This document shows positions 47,263-57,681 of a DNA stretch of 64,000 nt, one piece after another. Position 1 is the first letter of the stretch, and each line of letters begins with the position of its first letter. Location: positions 534,086 to 598,085 of the forward strand of contig MNCI01027502.1 in assembly GCA_015680685.1 (NCBI GenBank), read 5' to 3'. Source of the stretch: Gnetum montanum (lineage: Eukaryota > Streptophyta > Gnetopsida > Gnetales > Gnetaceae). Made by a program: the position numbers and the translations under genes. Under the pieces are notes generated by a model. It was not told the DNA's origin. It ran no database searches and saw nothing but the letters and a program-made list of their open reading frames with translations.

Positions 47263-49987
47263 TTACTTTACCTCTTCCCCTTTTTGGACATAACCAAAAA
47301 GGTGAGACAAACTCCTCCTAAATAGATGCATAAGGAAAAAAAAATTTTAGTGTTTGGTTCATCATTTGTGATGTATAAATATAGAAAGAATAAAAATACT
47401 TAAATGATAGGATAGAGTCCTATCCCCCTATCTTTTCATAGAGAAGCCAACCAACATTGGCCTAGAGGTTTGGTAAAGGCATCAACTAGTTGACTTCCTA
47501 TTCTAATAAACTCTACCCTTACATGACCACGTTGTGTATGTTCTCATATAAAGTGATGATGAATCTCAATATGTTTGATATGAGAATGTTGGATGGGATT
47601 TTTTATCATGTTGATGATGCTCTTGTTGTCATAGTAAATAGGAGTTGAGTATGATTTTACTCCTAAATCTTTAAGAGTTTTTTTCATCCAACGTAATTGA
47701 ACACAACAACTCTCAGTAGAGATATACTCAGCTTCTACTGTGGAGAGAGTCATAGAAGTTTGCTTCTTCGATGTCCAAGAAACAAGACTTCTCTCCAAGA
47801 AGAAATAGTTTCCACTCGTGCTATGGTAATCATCAAAACAACCTGCCCAATCTACATCACAATAACCAGCAAGATTAGGTGAAGAGTCCTTTGGATACCA
47901 AAGGCCCTAGTTAGCGGTACCTTTTAAGTAGTAAAAAATATGTTTAATAGCCCAGTAATGAGAATCCTTTGGAGCTAACTGATATTGGGCATAAAATCAT
48001 ACACTTAAAGCTATATCTAGTCTACTGGCAATTAAACAAAGAAGACTACCAATCATACCTCTATAAAGCTTGGGATCAACTAGCTTACCTTGATCATCTT
48101 TAATAAGTTTAGAATTTGTAGCCATAGGAGTACCTTTAACTTGGAAATTAGCTAGGCTATATTTGAGCAGAAGAACTTTTACATATTTTGTTTGACATAT
48201 AATGGTTCCATCAACTATTTGATAGATTTAAAACCCAAGAAAGTTCTTCAGTTCTCCCATCATGCTCATTTCAAATTCAAACTGCATGAGATTAGAAAAT
48301 TTCTTACAAAGAATTTCATTAGTGGCACCAAAAATAATGTCATAAACATAGATTTGAACTATTTAAATGTCTTTACCTTCTCTCTTAAGAAATAAAGTAA
48401 CATCAGATTTATCTCTTTCAAAGTCATTTGATGTGAGGTATTAACAAAGTCTTTCATACCAAGCTCTAGGAGCTTGTTTAAGACCATAGAGAGCTTTCTT
48501 GAGGCTTTAGACATAATCAAGCTTGATAAAATCAACAAATCCCTTAGCTTGTTCAATGTAGACTTCTTCTTGTATGGTTTCATTCAAGAAGGTACTTTTG
48601 ACATCCACTTGATAAAGCTTGATGTTGTTAATACTAGCATAGGCAAGAAGAAGTTTAATAGATTCCACCCTCGCAACTAGAGCAAATGTTTCATCAAAAT
48701 CAATTCCTTCTTATTAGTTGCATCCTTTGGCAACCAATCTAGCCTTATTTTTAATGATGTTTCCATTATCATTAGTCTTGTTCCTAAAGACTCATTTTGT
48801 TCCAATAACAGGTTTATCATTGGGCCTAGGTGTCAATTTTCATAGATCATTTCTAGCAAATTAAATAAGTTCAACTTGCATAGCAAAAATCCATCCATCC
48901 TCTCCTTCAACTTCCTTAAAGGTTTTGGATTCAAGTTAAGAGAGATATGTCAAAAAAGCACAAATCTCTTTGATTTGACTTCTAGTATGAACACCATCTT
49001 GAGCTTCCCCAATAACATTATTAAGAGAGTTACTTTTGCTAAGTCTAGGCATTTTCGGTTAAGTGGGAGATATCTCTTGATCATCATCATTCTCTTCTTC
49101 TTTATGATCACTACTAGATTCTAAAATTTTATCATCTTGTACTTGACTTGGGCTAGAAAATTTTTAAATGAGAACATTTTCATCATCTGATTGCAAAGAA
49201 GTAATGTCATGATCATATATTTTGACATTTATGATTTCCTCTACTATATTCATTCTTTTGTTAAACAGTCTGTAAGCCCTGCCAACTAGAGAATATCCTA
49301 AGAAAATTCCTTCATTGGCTTTAGTATCGAACTTTCTCAAGTTATCTTTATCATTCAAAATATAGTATTTTAAACCAAAAACATGAAAATAAGATATTGA
49401 TGGTTTTCTACCAATCCATAATTCATAAGGAGTTTTAGAAGTAAATTTTCTTACCAAAACTCTATTGGATACATAACAAGTAGTGTTGATGGCTTTGGCC
49501 CAAAAGTGATGAGTAAGACTTTAATCATTTAATATGGTTCTTCCCATTTTGTTTAAGATTTAGTTCTTTCATTTAGCTCCTCTATTTTGTTGAGGAGTTC
49601 TTGCAATAGAGAATTGATGTAGAATATCATTCATTTGACAAAACTATTCAAACTTACATTTTTGAACTCACCTCCATTGTCACTTCTAATGACTTTAATA
49701 CCATATCCTTTTTCTTTCTAGATTTGATTGCTAATTCTCAAAAAATTATTAAACACTTCATCTTTGTGATTTAAAAATGCAACCCAAGTAAAGTGATAAT
49801 AATCATCAATAATGGTCAAAAAATATCTTTTCTTTTCCAAGATAAGTGTTTGAATTGGACCTACCACATCTATATGAAGTATATCTAAGGGATGAGTAAT
49901 AGAAATACAATTTTTATTACCAAATCTTATGCTCATTTTTTTCCCTTTTTGACAAGCTTCACATGTATTTAGGTTGGAATCTTTGAG
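47263..49987 (-). pseudogene. Copia pol: integrase C-terminus, RT, RNase H
   Basis: Sense runs right to left. Integrase end at 49457-49164: SKTPYELWIGRKPSISYFHVFG, GIFLGYS, RAYRLFNKR, typical of copia. RT follows at about 48900-48000, recognisable from lysine-rich LREKVKTFK and a tract around 48480 corresponding to the YGLKQAPRAWY region, but stops and frameshifts are common. RNase H at 47798-47544: SLVSWTSKKQTSMTLSTVEAEY and SAIN-like KSIINMIKNPIQHSHIKHIEI. The upstream integrase core (49718-49987) has CEACQKGKK and DILHIDVVGPIQT. Confidence 0.85.
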
Positions 49988-49992
49988 TTTAG

Positions 49993-50608
49993 TGTCACAT
50001 CCCCATTCCCAAATGATGTTATTGTCTAATGAAGACATTCTAGCATCCCATCACTAGATTTCCTGGCACATCAAATATACGATATATTAGACATTATTCA
50101 TATGAAGAAAATACACCAAATGCAAAATATATATGATATTTGATATTATGTATATAGGAACTGATAGGGAAAATGTAGAAAGTGAAAGTAAAGAATGCTT
50201 TATTGATATGAAATAGCATATCTATATCATGCTCTAAGAGTGTTCCTTGGAATTTTCTTCCTTTTGCATCTATCCCTTAGAGGCAATCCAACACTACCAC
50301 CATGGTTAGGCCTATAACCTAGCTAGAAGGGATGGCCAGTCCACTTCTTGTCTTGCTTCACTTAGCTCTCGTGACTTACCTGTACCAACTCCATCACTCC
50401 ATGCTGGCATGACCTCTAACCCAAGGTATAAATACCTTAGCTCAAACCCCTAAAGGTTACCTTAATAGACACATCCATTATTACAAGATGCCTTTTTGGG
50501 TCTTAATCATAACTATCCTTTCGATTCTTGTTAAGATAAAAATAACACTTATTATGAAGAGACCATCTTCATTCGGCAGTAGCATCATTTGGGAATGGGG
50601 ATGTAACA
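49993..50608 (-). mobile_element. Solo LTR (616 bp) inside copia integrase
   Basis: Starts TGTCACATCCCC and ends GGGGATGTAACA, with exact TSD TTTAG at 49988-49992 and 50609-50613. On the minus strand a TATTTATA box (50427-50434) is followed about 230 bp later by AATAAAG (50198-50204), the usual LTR layout. Removing it with one TSD rejoins the copia frame. Its ends form an inverted repeat of about 50 bp, unusually long for an LTR, so a MITE is the alternative. Confidence 0.7.
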
Positions 50609-50613
50609 TTTAG

Positions 50614-51300
50614 GGAGACCATGGACCATTTCCTTTGATACCAAGGTTTGAAAAGTTTTCTTATTTATGTGGTCCAACTTCCTATGTCAAAGACATGTAT
50701 CATCTACACAACTTACTAAGCACTTGAATTCAAGGTTAGGATAATTTTCAAAAATAGTGGTATACACATTTCCTTTTCTAAATCCTTTAATCACAATACT
50801 TCCAATAGATAAATCTTGTATTCTATAACTTTCTTTTAAAAAGGTAACATTAAAATGTAAATCAAAAAGCTGACTTACACTAATAAGATTATGTTTTAAT
50901 CCTTCAATGAAAAACTCTTTGTTTACAGTTGGTAATCCCTTACATTTACCTCCAATGGTACCAATACCTGTTATAGATGCTTCCATGTTGTCTCCAAATG
51001 TCACTGTTTCAAAATTTTATTCTATGAAGGAGGTGAAGTAGGATTTGATACATGTCATGTGCCTTGACCACCCACTATCAATATACCACATGCTAGCATT
51101 GTCATCAAAGAAAGTAATTTGAGCCATCAAATTCTTTTCAATCTTTCCTTCTTTTCCTTTCCAAACTTGTATGGTTTTCTTTCTAGGCTAGTTTTGCAAA
51201 CATCAAGAGTAATGATGCATTCTAGGATAGAAAAAGGCTTGAATATGGCCGTATTTACAACAAAATAAGCATTTCAAGTTTTTTGATTTATAAGATTTAC
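50614..51300 (-). pseudogene. Copia zinc knuckle, protease and pre-integrase segment
   Basis: Sense order: zinc-knuckle-like FCCKYGHIQA near 51255 (the first Cys position is altered), then WYIDSGWSRHMT near 51085, where the protease DSG is present, then VTFGDNMEASITGIG and HNLISVSQLFDL in the open piece 51004-50687. The pre-integrase motif HRKLDHIN with VHGLPK (near 50640) leads into the solo LTR. A stop lies near 50685. Confidence 0.82.
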
Positions 51301-51775
51301 CAAACCTAGATAAACATTATTTTTGGTCTTTGGACTTCTCCATAGAGTTCTTGATCATCTACTCAATCATATTTGTTAGTCTTTGAATCTTAGCCCTAAG
51401 GTTTAAGTTTTTCTTTTTGAGATAAGAGCATTTATCGTTAGGAACTTTAATTTTTCTTTTCTTTTCATGTAAAGCATATTTTATCTCAATGTACAAATTT
51501 TTGAAAGAAACAATTTTATAGAAAAATATCTCATACCTTTCTTCAAAGAAAATGTCATTTTGATAATCATAAGTATTATCAACTTTACAAACATATTCTT
51601 CTGTATTTGTGAAAGTAAGGAAGGAAATGAGAGACTTACCTTTATAACAAATGTGATATATGAATTGAGCACATTAGTTGATGATGTACATTAGGCTCTT
51701 TGTCCATATGTGTCTGATGTTGATTGTCCCTTCCATGTTCACTCTTGAAGACAGATGTAGAGAGCAAGAGTACTA
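51301..51775 (-). pseudogene. Copia gag remnant
   Basis: Only about 475 bp remain between the zinc-knuckle region and the primer site, where over 1 kb of gag is usual. A Lys-rich, possibly coiled segment is encoded near 51440-51350. No intact frame; most of the capsid region appears deleted. Confidence 0.5.
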
Positions 51776-51788
51776 GGCCATGATACCA
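51776..51788 (-). promoter_or_regulatory. Copia primer-binding site (initiator tRNA-Met)
   Basis: Sense TGGTATCATGGCC, two bases from the 5' LTR. Matches the common copia site TGGTATCAGAGC closely. Confidence 0.85.
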
Positions 51789-51790
51789 CT

Positions 51791-52889
51791 TGAGGATCAT
51801 TGAACTTAGAAGGGAGGGACATGAATAAGTTTCCCAAATGAAATTATTTAACATAAATCATACACCAATTAACGTAGTTCCCCAACTTGTATAGTCCACA
51901 CTTAGAGGGTAGTTCCTGAGCATACCTCCAAACTTTGTTCCTTCCAAATTGTGGTTTGAAGGGTATCACATCCTATACAAGCTCTAAGCTCCACTTCAAA
52001 GTGATTCAATGCTACAAATCCACTCAACCCACAAGGTCCCAACAAGCTTAGACTGTGGTTTTAAGGATCCTACAAGCATTACAACTTTGAGCTCCACTCC
52101 GAAGTCTTGTGGTGTTACACCAGCACTCAATCTAGTGGGATCCCAATAGGCTCAAGCATGATGCCTTCTTACAAGAAGCACATTAACCCCACAAGCCAAC
52201 AAAAGAGAATAATAATTATAAGGAATGAATTCAACTTAGTTTATTGATCCTTTTTCTTGAGGTATAGCTCACTTTACAACATACAAATGATAGAACAATG
52301 AGGAGCAACAATGATTACAATAATTACCAATTGATTACACAATGATAGTACAAAATTGTGTACTTTTTCCAATGCAAATGATGTCTTCTTATAGCCACTA
52401 TGTTTTCAAATTCATCTTGGAACTAGTGCAACAACTAACTAACAATCATGAAAGAAATCTTCTTCGTGGCTGAGACATCTTTCTACATCCAGCCTCAATT
52501 CTAGGAAGACATCTTCATCTGGTGAAAGATGTCTTTATGTAACTGACCTTCATTTTGGGAAGACATCTTTGTCTACTAAAAGGCATCTTTTTTTAATGAA
52601 GGACATCTATTATTTTGTAGAGACATCTTTGCCTATGCTACCTTCAATTTTGCCAAGACATCTACTACTCTTTAGAGATGTCTTTCTTCAACCTTTCTTT
52701 GCACTTGAATTCTTCATTACTAGTTCATGTGGTTGAGCTTACAAAAGCTTTTTTGTCTCAATCCAAGTTCTTTATGATTCCTCTATGAACTTCTTGTACA
52801 CACATAATTCTACCCTATAAACACAACACCATACAAATGTCATATATTCTCCATTTTCCTTAAGGTTTTGACATACCAAAAGGTTAACA
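51791..52889 (-). repeat. Ty1/copia 5' LTR
   Basis: TGAGGATCATTG to GGTTAACA on the plus strand. Contains the AGACATCT/AGATGTCT array at about 52460-52685. Pairs with 37576-38673. Confidence 0.92.
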
Positions 52890-54399
52890 CAAATTATCTC
52901 TTTTAATATTAAAATGAATATATACACAATTAATTTAAATTAAAAGCATCTAATAAAAGAAATCTTACATTAATGACATTTTAAATTTCATAATTATCTC
53001 ATCTAAAACATCTTACATAAAGGAATATGATATGTTCTCTTTCATAATCCATACAAGTCTACTGTAAAAATCCAAGCATGTGAATAAAATAAATATACAT
53101 ATACTTATGGAATAGCAATTATAATTTCAAATTACATATAATTTCATAATGTGTTATGAAAATCTCCAAGGTACCACATGTACCCCATGCTCTTCCTAGC
53201 CCAAAGTGTCTGTACATAAAACAAGAATATCGCCTACCACTGAGTGAGTAACCTTGGCATCATCTTCTAATTGAATCAAGGATAGGTCTCATGAGGGATA
53301 GGTAATACATGGAAACCTACAAAATAATTAATGCAAATCATATCCAAGCATACAACCACTACAACATGCCAAAATCCAATGCCATGGAATTATTCATGCA
53401 AAGCATATCCAAAAACAACACCATCACAAAAATTCAAGATCATCCATTAATAGAGAACTAAGAATCCATAAACATGCCAAAAATCCAATGCCAAAAAATT
53501 ATCCAAAAAGTATGGGATCAATACATTTGACCATTTCAATGGTCCAAAACCAACATCTATCCACTCCATCCATCAACTAAACAAACAGGGAGGCTAGTAT
53601 GCACCACACTCAGTGTTAGTGTATATCAAGTTGTCATGAATGCTTTCAAATTTTCAAATCAAAGTTTTCAACAAAATATCAAATTACCATGTACATGGAT
53701 TTACTATTAGTCTAAATCAAGGTGATCTCTATGGATCCCCACCAAGATTCTAACCAAGGTGGTCCCTGTGGATCCCCACCAAGGTTTCCAAACGTATTGG
53801 TGCTATAGGTGTCCTTGTCAATACCCATCTCTAAACCTCTAGAGGCATCAAACAAGACCAATAAGCCATGGACCCTCTCCTACTAGAGGGAGTCTACAAC
53901 AAGAGCCACAATAGTGCACTGAAAGTGGAGATTAATCAAAAAAATTATCTCTAGGAATCCTCATCTCCAATCGGCCACAAACTCAATGCTAGCTCCATCA
54001 TCTAAACACACAACAAATAATCAAATCATGGCATCATCTAGCTATCTCATAATCATCAAAATATGAAAAACCAACATAGATAATAAAGGGACTCAACATC
54101 ATTTTTACATAAGCCAAAAAAATGACTATCAATCCAACATGTCATCTAAAATCCCAAAATCTAACATGTTCTACAACAATTCCAAGATCAACAATCTAGC
54201 ATATCCCAAAAAATCCAATGGTCCAAAAATCCAACAAAATCCAATTCAATCAATCAAAATCTTTCAAGATTTCAACACCCAATCACAAGACCAAACTCAA
54301 CAAAATACAAGTCCCAAATGTCCAAAGATCCACAATCAATTAAATGTCATATCCCTTCAATAATTTGCAATGGGTAATATCCAAAAACTTAAAAATAGA
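52890..54399. other. Unassigned A/C-rich DNA
   Basis: No coding signal. Holds a tandem of about 38 bp (GGATCCCCACCAAG at about 53733 and 53771) and two copies of CATGCCAAAA-TCCAATGCCA about 110 bp apart (53365, 53474). Possibly an old LTR or non-coding part of element F, but I have no match to show it. Confidence 0.4.
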
Positions 54400-54439
54400 G
54401 CTTAATATGATCTAACTGAAACAAAGAGAAAGTTGTTCA

Positions 54440-55647
54440 TGTGGAGACAAGGGTAGAAAATGAAGTGCATAGGTTGCAAGCTGAGTTAGTAGCTTTAAAA
54501 GTAGAAAAGAGAGACCCTACATAGTATATAGTCTCAGACCATCTAGATGCATTCAAAATAGAATAAATAAGATAGTTCGTAACAAGAAATATTCAAGTAT
54601 AGATGGAAAAGAAGAAGGATGTATGAAATATATCAGTGGAAAAAGCACAAACATATGCACATGCTAAATCCATCACTACTTTAGAGGAACAAAATAAGAA
54701 ACTTGCTATAGACAATACAAGTTTAACAAACATTGAAAAGTAAAAAAATGTTCAAGGAAACAATTCATCAATTATAAGAATAATTTATCAAATTCAACCA
54801 AGACATGAACAAATTGGCTAAAGAAATTTGAACCCTATCCATGGGAAAAGTCCATGCTATCTACCAAAAATCAACAATTGAAATCAATGCATGGCAAAAT
54901 AAGGCTACGAAGCATGACATGCTCAAAGAACACTTTAGAGACTAAGTGGGCATGTATAAAAAAATTAATGAAAATGAAATTCAAATGAATAAGGCCAAGA
55001 TCAATTCAATTACAACACAAACACTAGATTGGTAGCTAATTCTAGATAGCTTACCCCATGTCCATCAAGCTAAAGTGAATAATAAGGACCTATAGATCAA
55101 GGATTTTACTAAGCACATGGGGTTAGAAAACCTTTGGTATGCTAATCTAGCCATGTTGATAGTAGGTAGACTAAGAAATGAGATCAAACAACAAGTAGCT
55201 ATATTCTATTCCATATTTGAGAAGGAGTTTGTGAATAGAAAGAACGGCCAACAGAAACTACACATTGCAAACTCTGAACTGGAAGTAGTAAAAGCCAGCT
55301 CCCAACGACAAGAATATGTAGCTACAAATATAGCTCTTCAAATGACTTATTATCAAGAATTGAGAAAGGTGGCCAAAACATTTGAATAAGAAAGGAGGAA
55401 ATTTTTGGCCTCATATATTAAAGCAAATAAGATGTTTTTATAGCTACCAAGCCCATGTTAAGTACCAATGCCATCAAACATTGCAAAATTTGCATGGACA
55501 ATACATGATCCCTGGTCAGAGGAAGAGAAACTTCAAGGGCTCCTCAATCAATACCAATTTCACAAGCCTAATGACAAAGGAAAGAAGTCGACCACTGTCG
55601 AGAACTTAAAGGCTACATTGAGCTTTGAAATTTTGTTTTTCTTTGTT
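54440..55647 (+). pseudogene. Element F extra ORF, C-terminal fragment
   Basis: Matches the coiled-coil half of the B and C extra ORF: VHRLQAELVALKVEKRDP near 54470, AQTYAHAKSITTLEEQNKKL near 54650, ENLWYANLAMLIVGRLRNEIKQQ (55117-55200), ELEVVKASSQRQEYVATN, and FAWTIHDPWSEEEKLQGLL (55480-55545), the counterpart of SAWTAQDPRTEEEKLQAIL in B. Stops split it; open pieces are 55117-55389 and 55468-55716. No plant-transposon domain remains. Confidence 0.75.
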
Positions 55648-55841
55648 TTATTTTTTGTCAATTATATTCATCATGCTATGCAAGATAATTTTGTAAAATT
55701 ATCACTCAAACCATAATACAGCATTCAAAGTCATGTATATAGGTAGTCATGTTAATTTGAGTACACCTCCTAATTTTGTAAGGAAATCTATCCTCCTTTT
55801 CTTTTAACTTGAGGACGAGTTTCTCATCAGTCATGGGAGTA

Positions 55842-56035
55842 TGATAGAACCTATTTATGTCATGATATCATATCTATGATATCTCAACTCTACCTACATC
55901 ATTGTTGATACAATGTATTGGAAGGTATGTGGCCCTATAAATATTGACACTTGATTGCATCAACAACACAACTTTCAGTACACCCATAGAAAAACTCTTG
56001 CAGTTTGTTTTCATTGTTTACATTTAGTGATAGAG
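55842..56035 (+). repeat. Element F 3' LTR, 5' part
   Basis: Starts TGATAGAACC after the PPT. Although diverged, it keeps GATATC palindromes (near 55866 and 55879) upstream of a TATAAATA box (55937-55944). It ends where element G begins. Confidence 0.65.
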
Positions 56036-56252
56036 TGAATGCCCATTGAAACACCGTGAAAATTACGAGTCGGCCTCAGGCAAAGATTCGCAATTCAAGC
56101 GAGAACGCGCATCAGTTTTGTTCAAGGACAAGTTTACGCTCTATCATGCATGGCAGCGTAATAAGCGTAATAAGCTCCAAGATAGTCGAAGGCAGAGTCC
56201 AGTGAAGCACAACAGTTCGACACTTTTTCTTGCAGCGAGTGAATAACTTGAC

Positions 56253-56560
56253 TTTACGCTCGTTACGCGGCGGTGCATACCATTGCGTATGTTATCATTA
56301 AAGCTAGGCATTGTTTACGCTCATCACGCGCAGCTGCGTAGAGAGCATAAGTTACACATTATTTACACTTCACCACGCGCAGCTGCGTAGTGAGCGTAAA
56401 TTGAGCATTGATTACGCTTCATCACGCGTAGCTGCATAGTGAGCGTAAGTTGTACATTATTTACGCTTTGTCACGCGCAGTTGCATAGTGAGCGTAAAAT
56501 AATTTTGAGCCTGTTGTTTACACTGGATTACGCTCATACACGCAACACAACGTGAATGAG
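56253..56560 (+). repeat. 49-bp tandem repeat of imperfect palindromes
   Basis: Units begin at 56314, 56362, 56411 and 56460 (spacing 48-49 bp) with a diverged unit at 56253 and a partial one at 56517. Each reads roughly TTTACGCTCATCACGCG then CAGCTGCGTAGTGAGCGTAA, so the two halves are near reverse complements around CAGCTG. Confidence 0.88.
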
Positions 56561-56743
56561 TGTAATACAGCCTGAAGACAATTGAAGCACACTCAGCATG
56601 TACCTTCTTTTCGCACGCACAGCACGCAAACGAGCGTGTTGTGCGTAGTCACAGTTTGACTTAAAATGATCAACTCAACGGGACCCGAAACATCCGGGAC
56701 CCACATCATCAGGGTTGCGCCTTTTCCACGAAGCGTCACGGCC

Positions 56744-56749
56744 TATAAA
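56744..56749 (+). promoter_or_regulatory. Element G TATA box
   Basis: TATAAA in GGCCTATAAACACC, about 230 bp after the repeat array; the only good TATA box in this LTR. Confidence 0.65.
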
Positions 56750-57440
56750 CACCTTAGTTGACAAGGATACCGAGGTTGGCAAATCAGAGAAGCAAGAGCA
56801 TTTTTCTGAGTAACAGAGCATTTAGCACTTTGGAGCAGAGATACAAAGAACAGCGCTTTGGCAATTGCTGAGATTTTTCACATTACAGCCTGAAGCAGAG
56901 CACAGTTCGCTTTGAGCACCGGTGACAGGAGTGATCGCTCTGCTGAAAAGGACTCTATCAATCAAAAGCAATTGATCGGTAGGCCCGCCTTGCATCTCGG
57001 CTTTAGCCCCCGAGGTAGATCGGACTTCTGTTTAGACCGTTTTGCTTGTTGTTTTGTGCTTGTTTCACATCCTGTAATTGGGGACTCCCCAGTGTAATTT
57101 CTCATGCAAAATACACATTTTTAAGTCAAAGCGCAGATCTTGAAGCTACGTGCTCCTCTTATGTTAGCCTCCTTTTATCGTGTTTAGCGTTATCACTGTT
57201 GCAATTCACCTACAGCGTTTTCCCCTCGTTTTATGAATCCTCGAGCTAGATAGCTTTCTTTTACTTAATTTTCATTGTTTTACTAACCCGTAAGTCCCTG
57301 TCTGATCGACAAGACTGTTCAGGGCGCCACGGATTCGCTTTTTCTAGCATAGCCCTCATGTGGATCCGTGGTTAAAACTGTATACGCGGAACCTCGATCG
57401 GTATTTCCAGCTGCCGACGTTTTCTGTCGCTACAGTTTTC

Positions 57441-57457
57441 TGGCGCTAGAAGGAGGG
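57441..57457 (+). promoter_or_regulatory. Element G primer-binding site (tRNA-Asn type)
   Basis: TGGCGCTAGAAGGAGGG, the complement of the plant tRNA-Asn 3' end (CCCTCCTTCTAGCGCCA). Confidence 0.82.
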
Positions 57458-57681
57458 CATCAGGCTCTGATCCGAATATTTCAGATAGCCCTGGTAGTGA
57501 TCCATACCCTAAACCATAGACGTAATACCTCTAGGGAAGTCTACGGTCAATCGCGTGGTATAGATCGGTCGCAATGACGATTTCTTTGAAATCCTACAGG
57601 GTAGAAAGCCTTTTTGTGCTTTTTGTTGCCAGCCATTTTCTTTTAGATCTGATTATTAGTCACAGTTGACTTTATCGATTA

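Larger units (their letters stand above)
37576..52889 (-). mobile_element. Ty1/copia retrotransposon interrupted by element C and a solo LTR
   Basis: LTRs 37576-38673 and 51791-52889 (1098 and 1099 bp), both TGAGGATCATTG...AACA on the plus strand. Primer site for initiator tRNA-Met next to the right LTR, so sense is minus. Candidate TSD AAAAT (37571-37575) versus CAAAT (52890-52894). The order protease, integrase, RT, RNase H is that of copia. Without its two insertions it is about 6.2 kb. Gag is mostly missing: only about 500 bp separates the primer site from the zinc knuckle. Confidence 0.9.
54400..56035 (+). mobile_element. Element F: truncated plus-strand relative of B and C
   Basis: Carries the C-terminal half of the extra ORF (to about 55647), then the conserved tail TTAACTTGAGGACGAG and PPT CATGGGAGTA, then the start of an LTR (55842). 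Left end truncated near 54400; right end cut by element G near 56035. Confidence 0.75.
56036..57434 (+). repeat. Element G 5' LTR
   Basis: Begins near TGAATGCCC and ends CTACA, 6 bp before the primer site. Contains the hairpin repeat array, a TATA box and many TACGC/GCGTA pentamers. The partner LTR is outside the window, so the ends are inferred. Confidence 0.6.

Noticed and set aside
56314-56510. CRISPR-like look of evenly spaced palindromic repeats
   Set aside because: Units are contiguous 48-49 bp repeats without unique spacers, inside a plant LTR.
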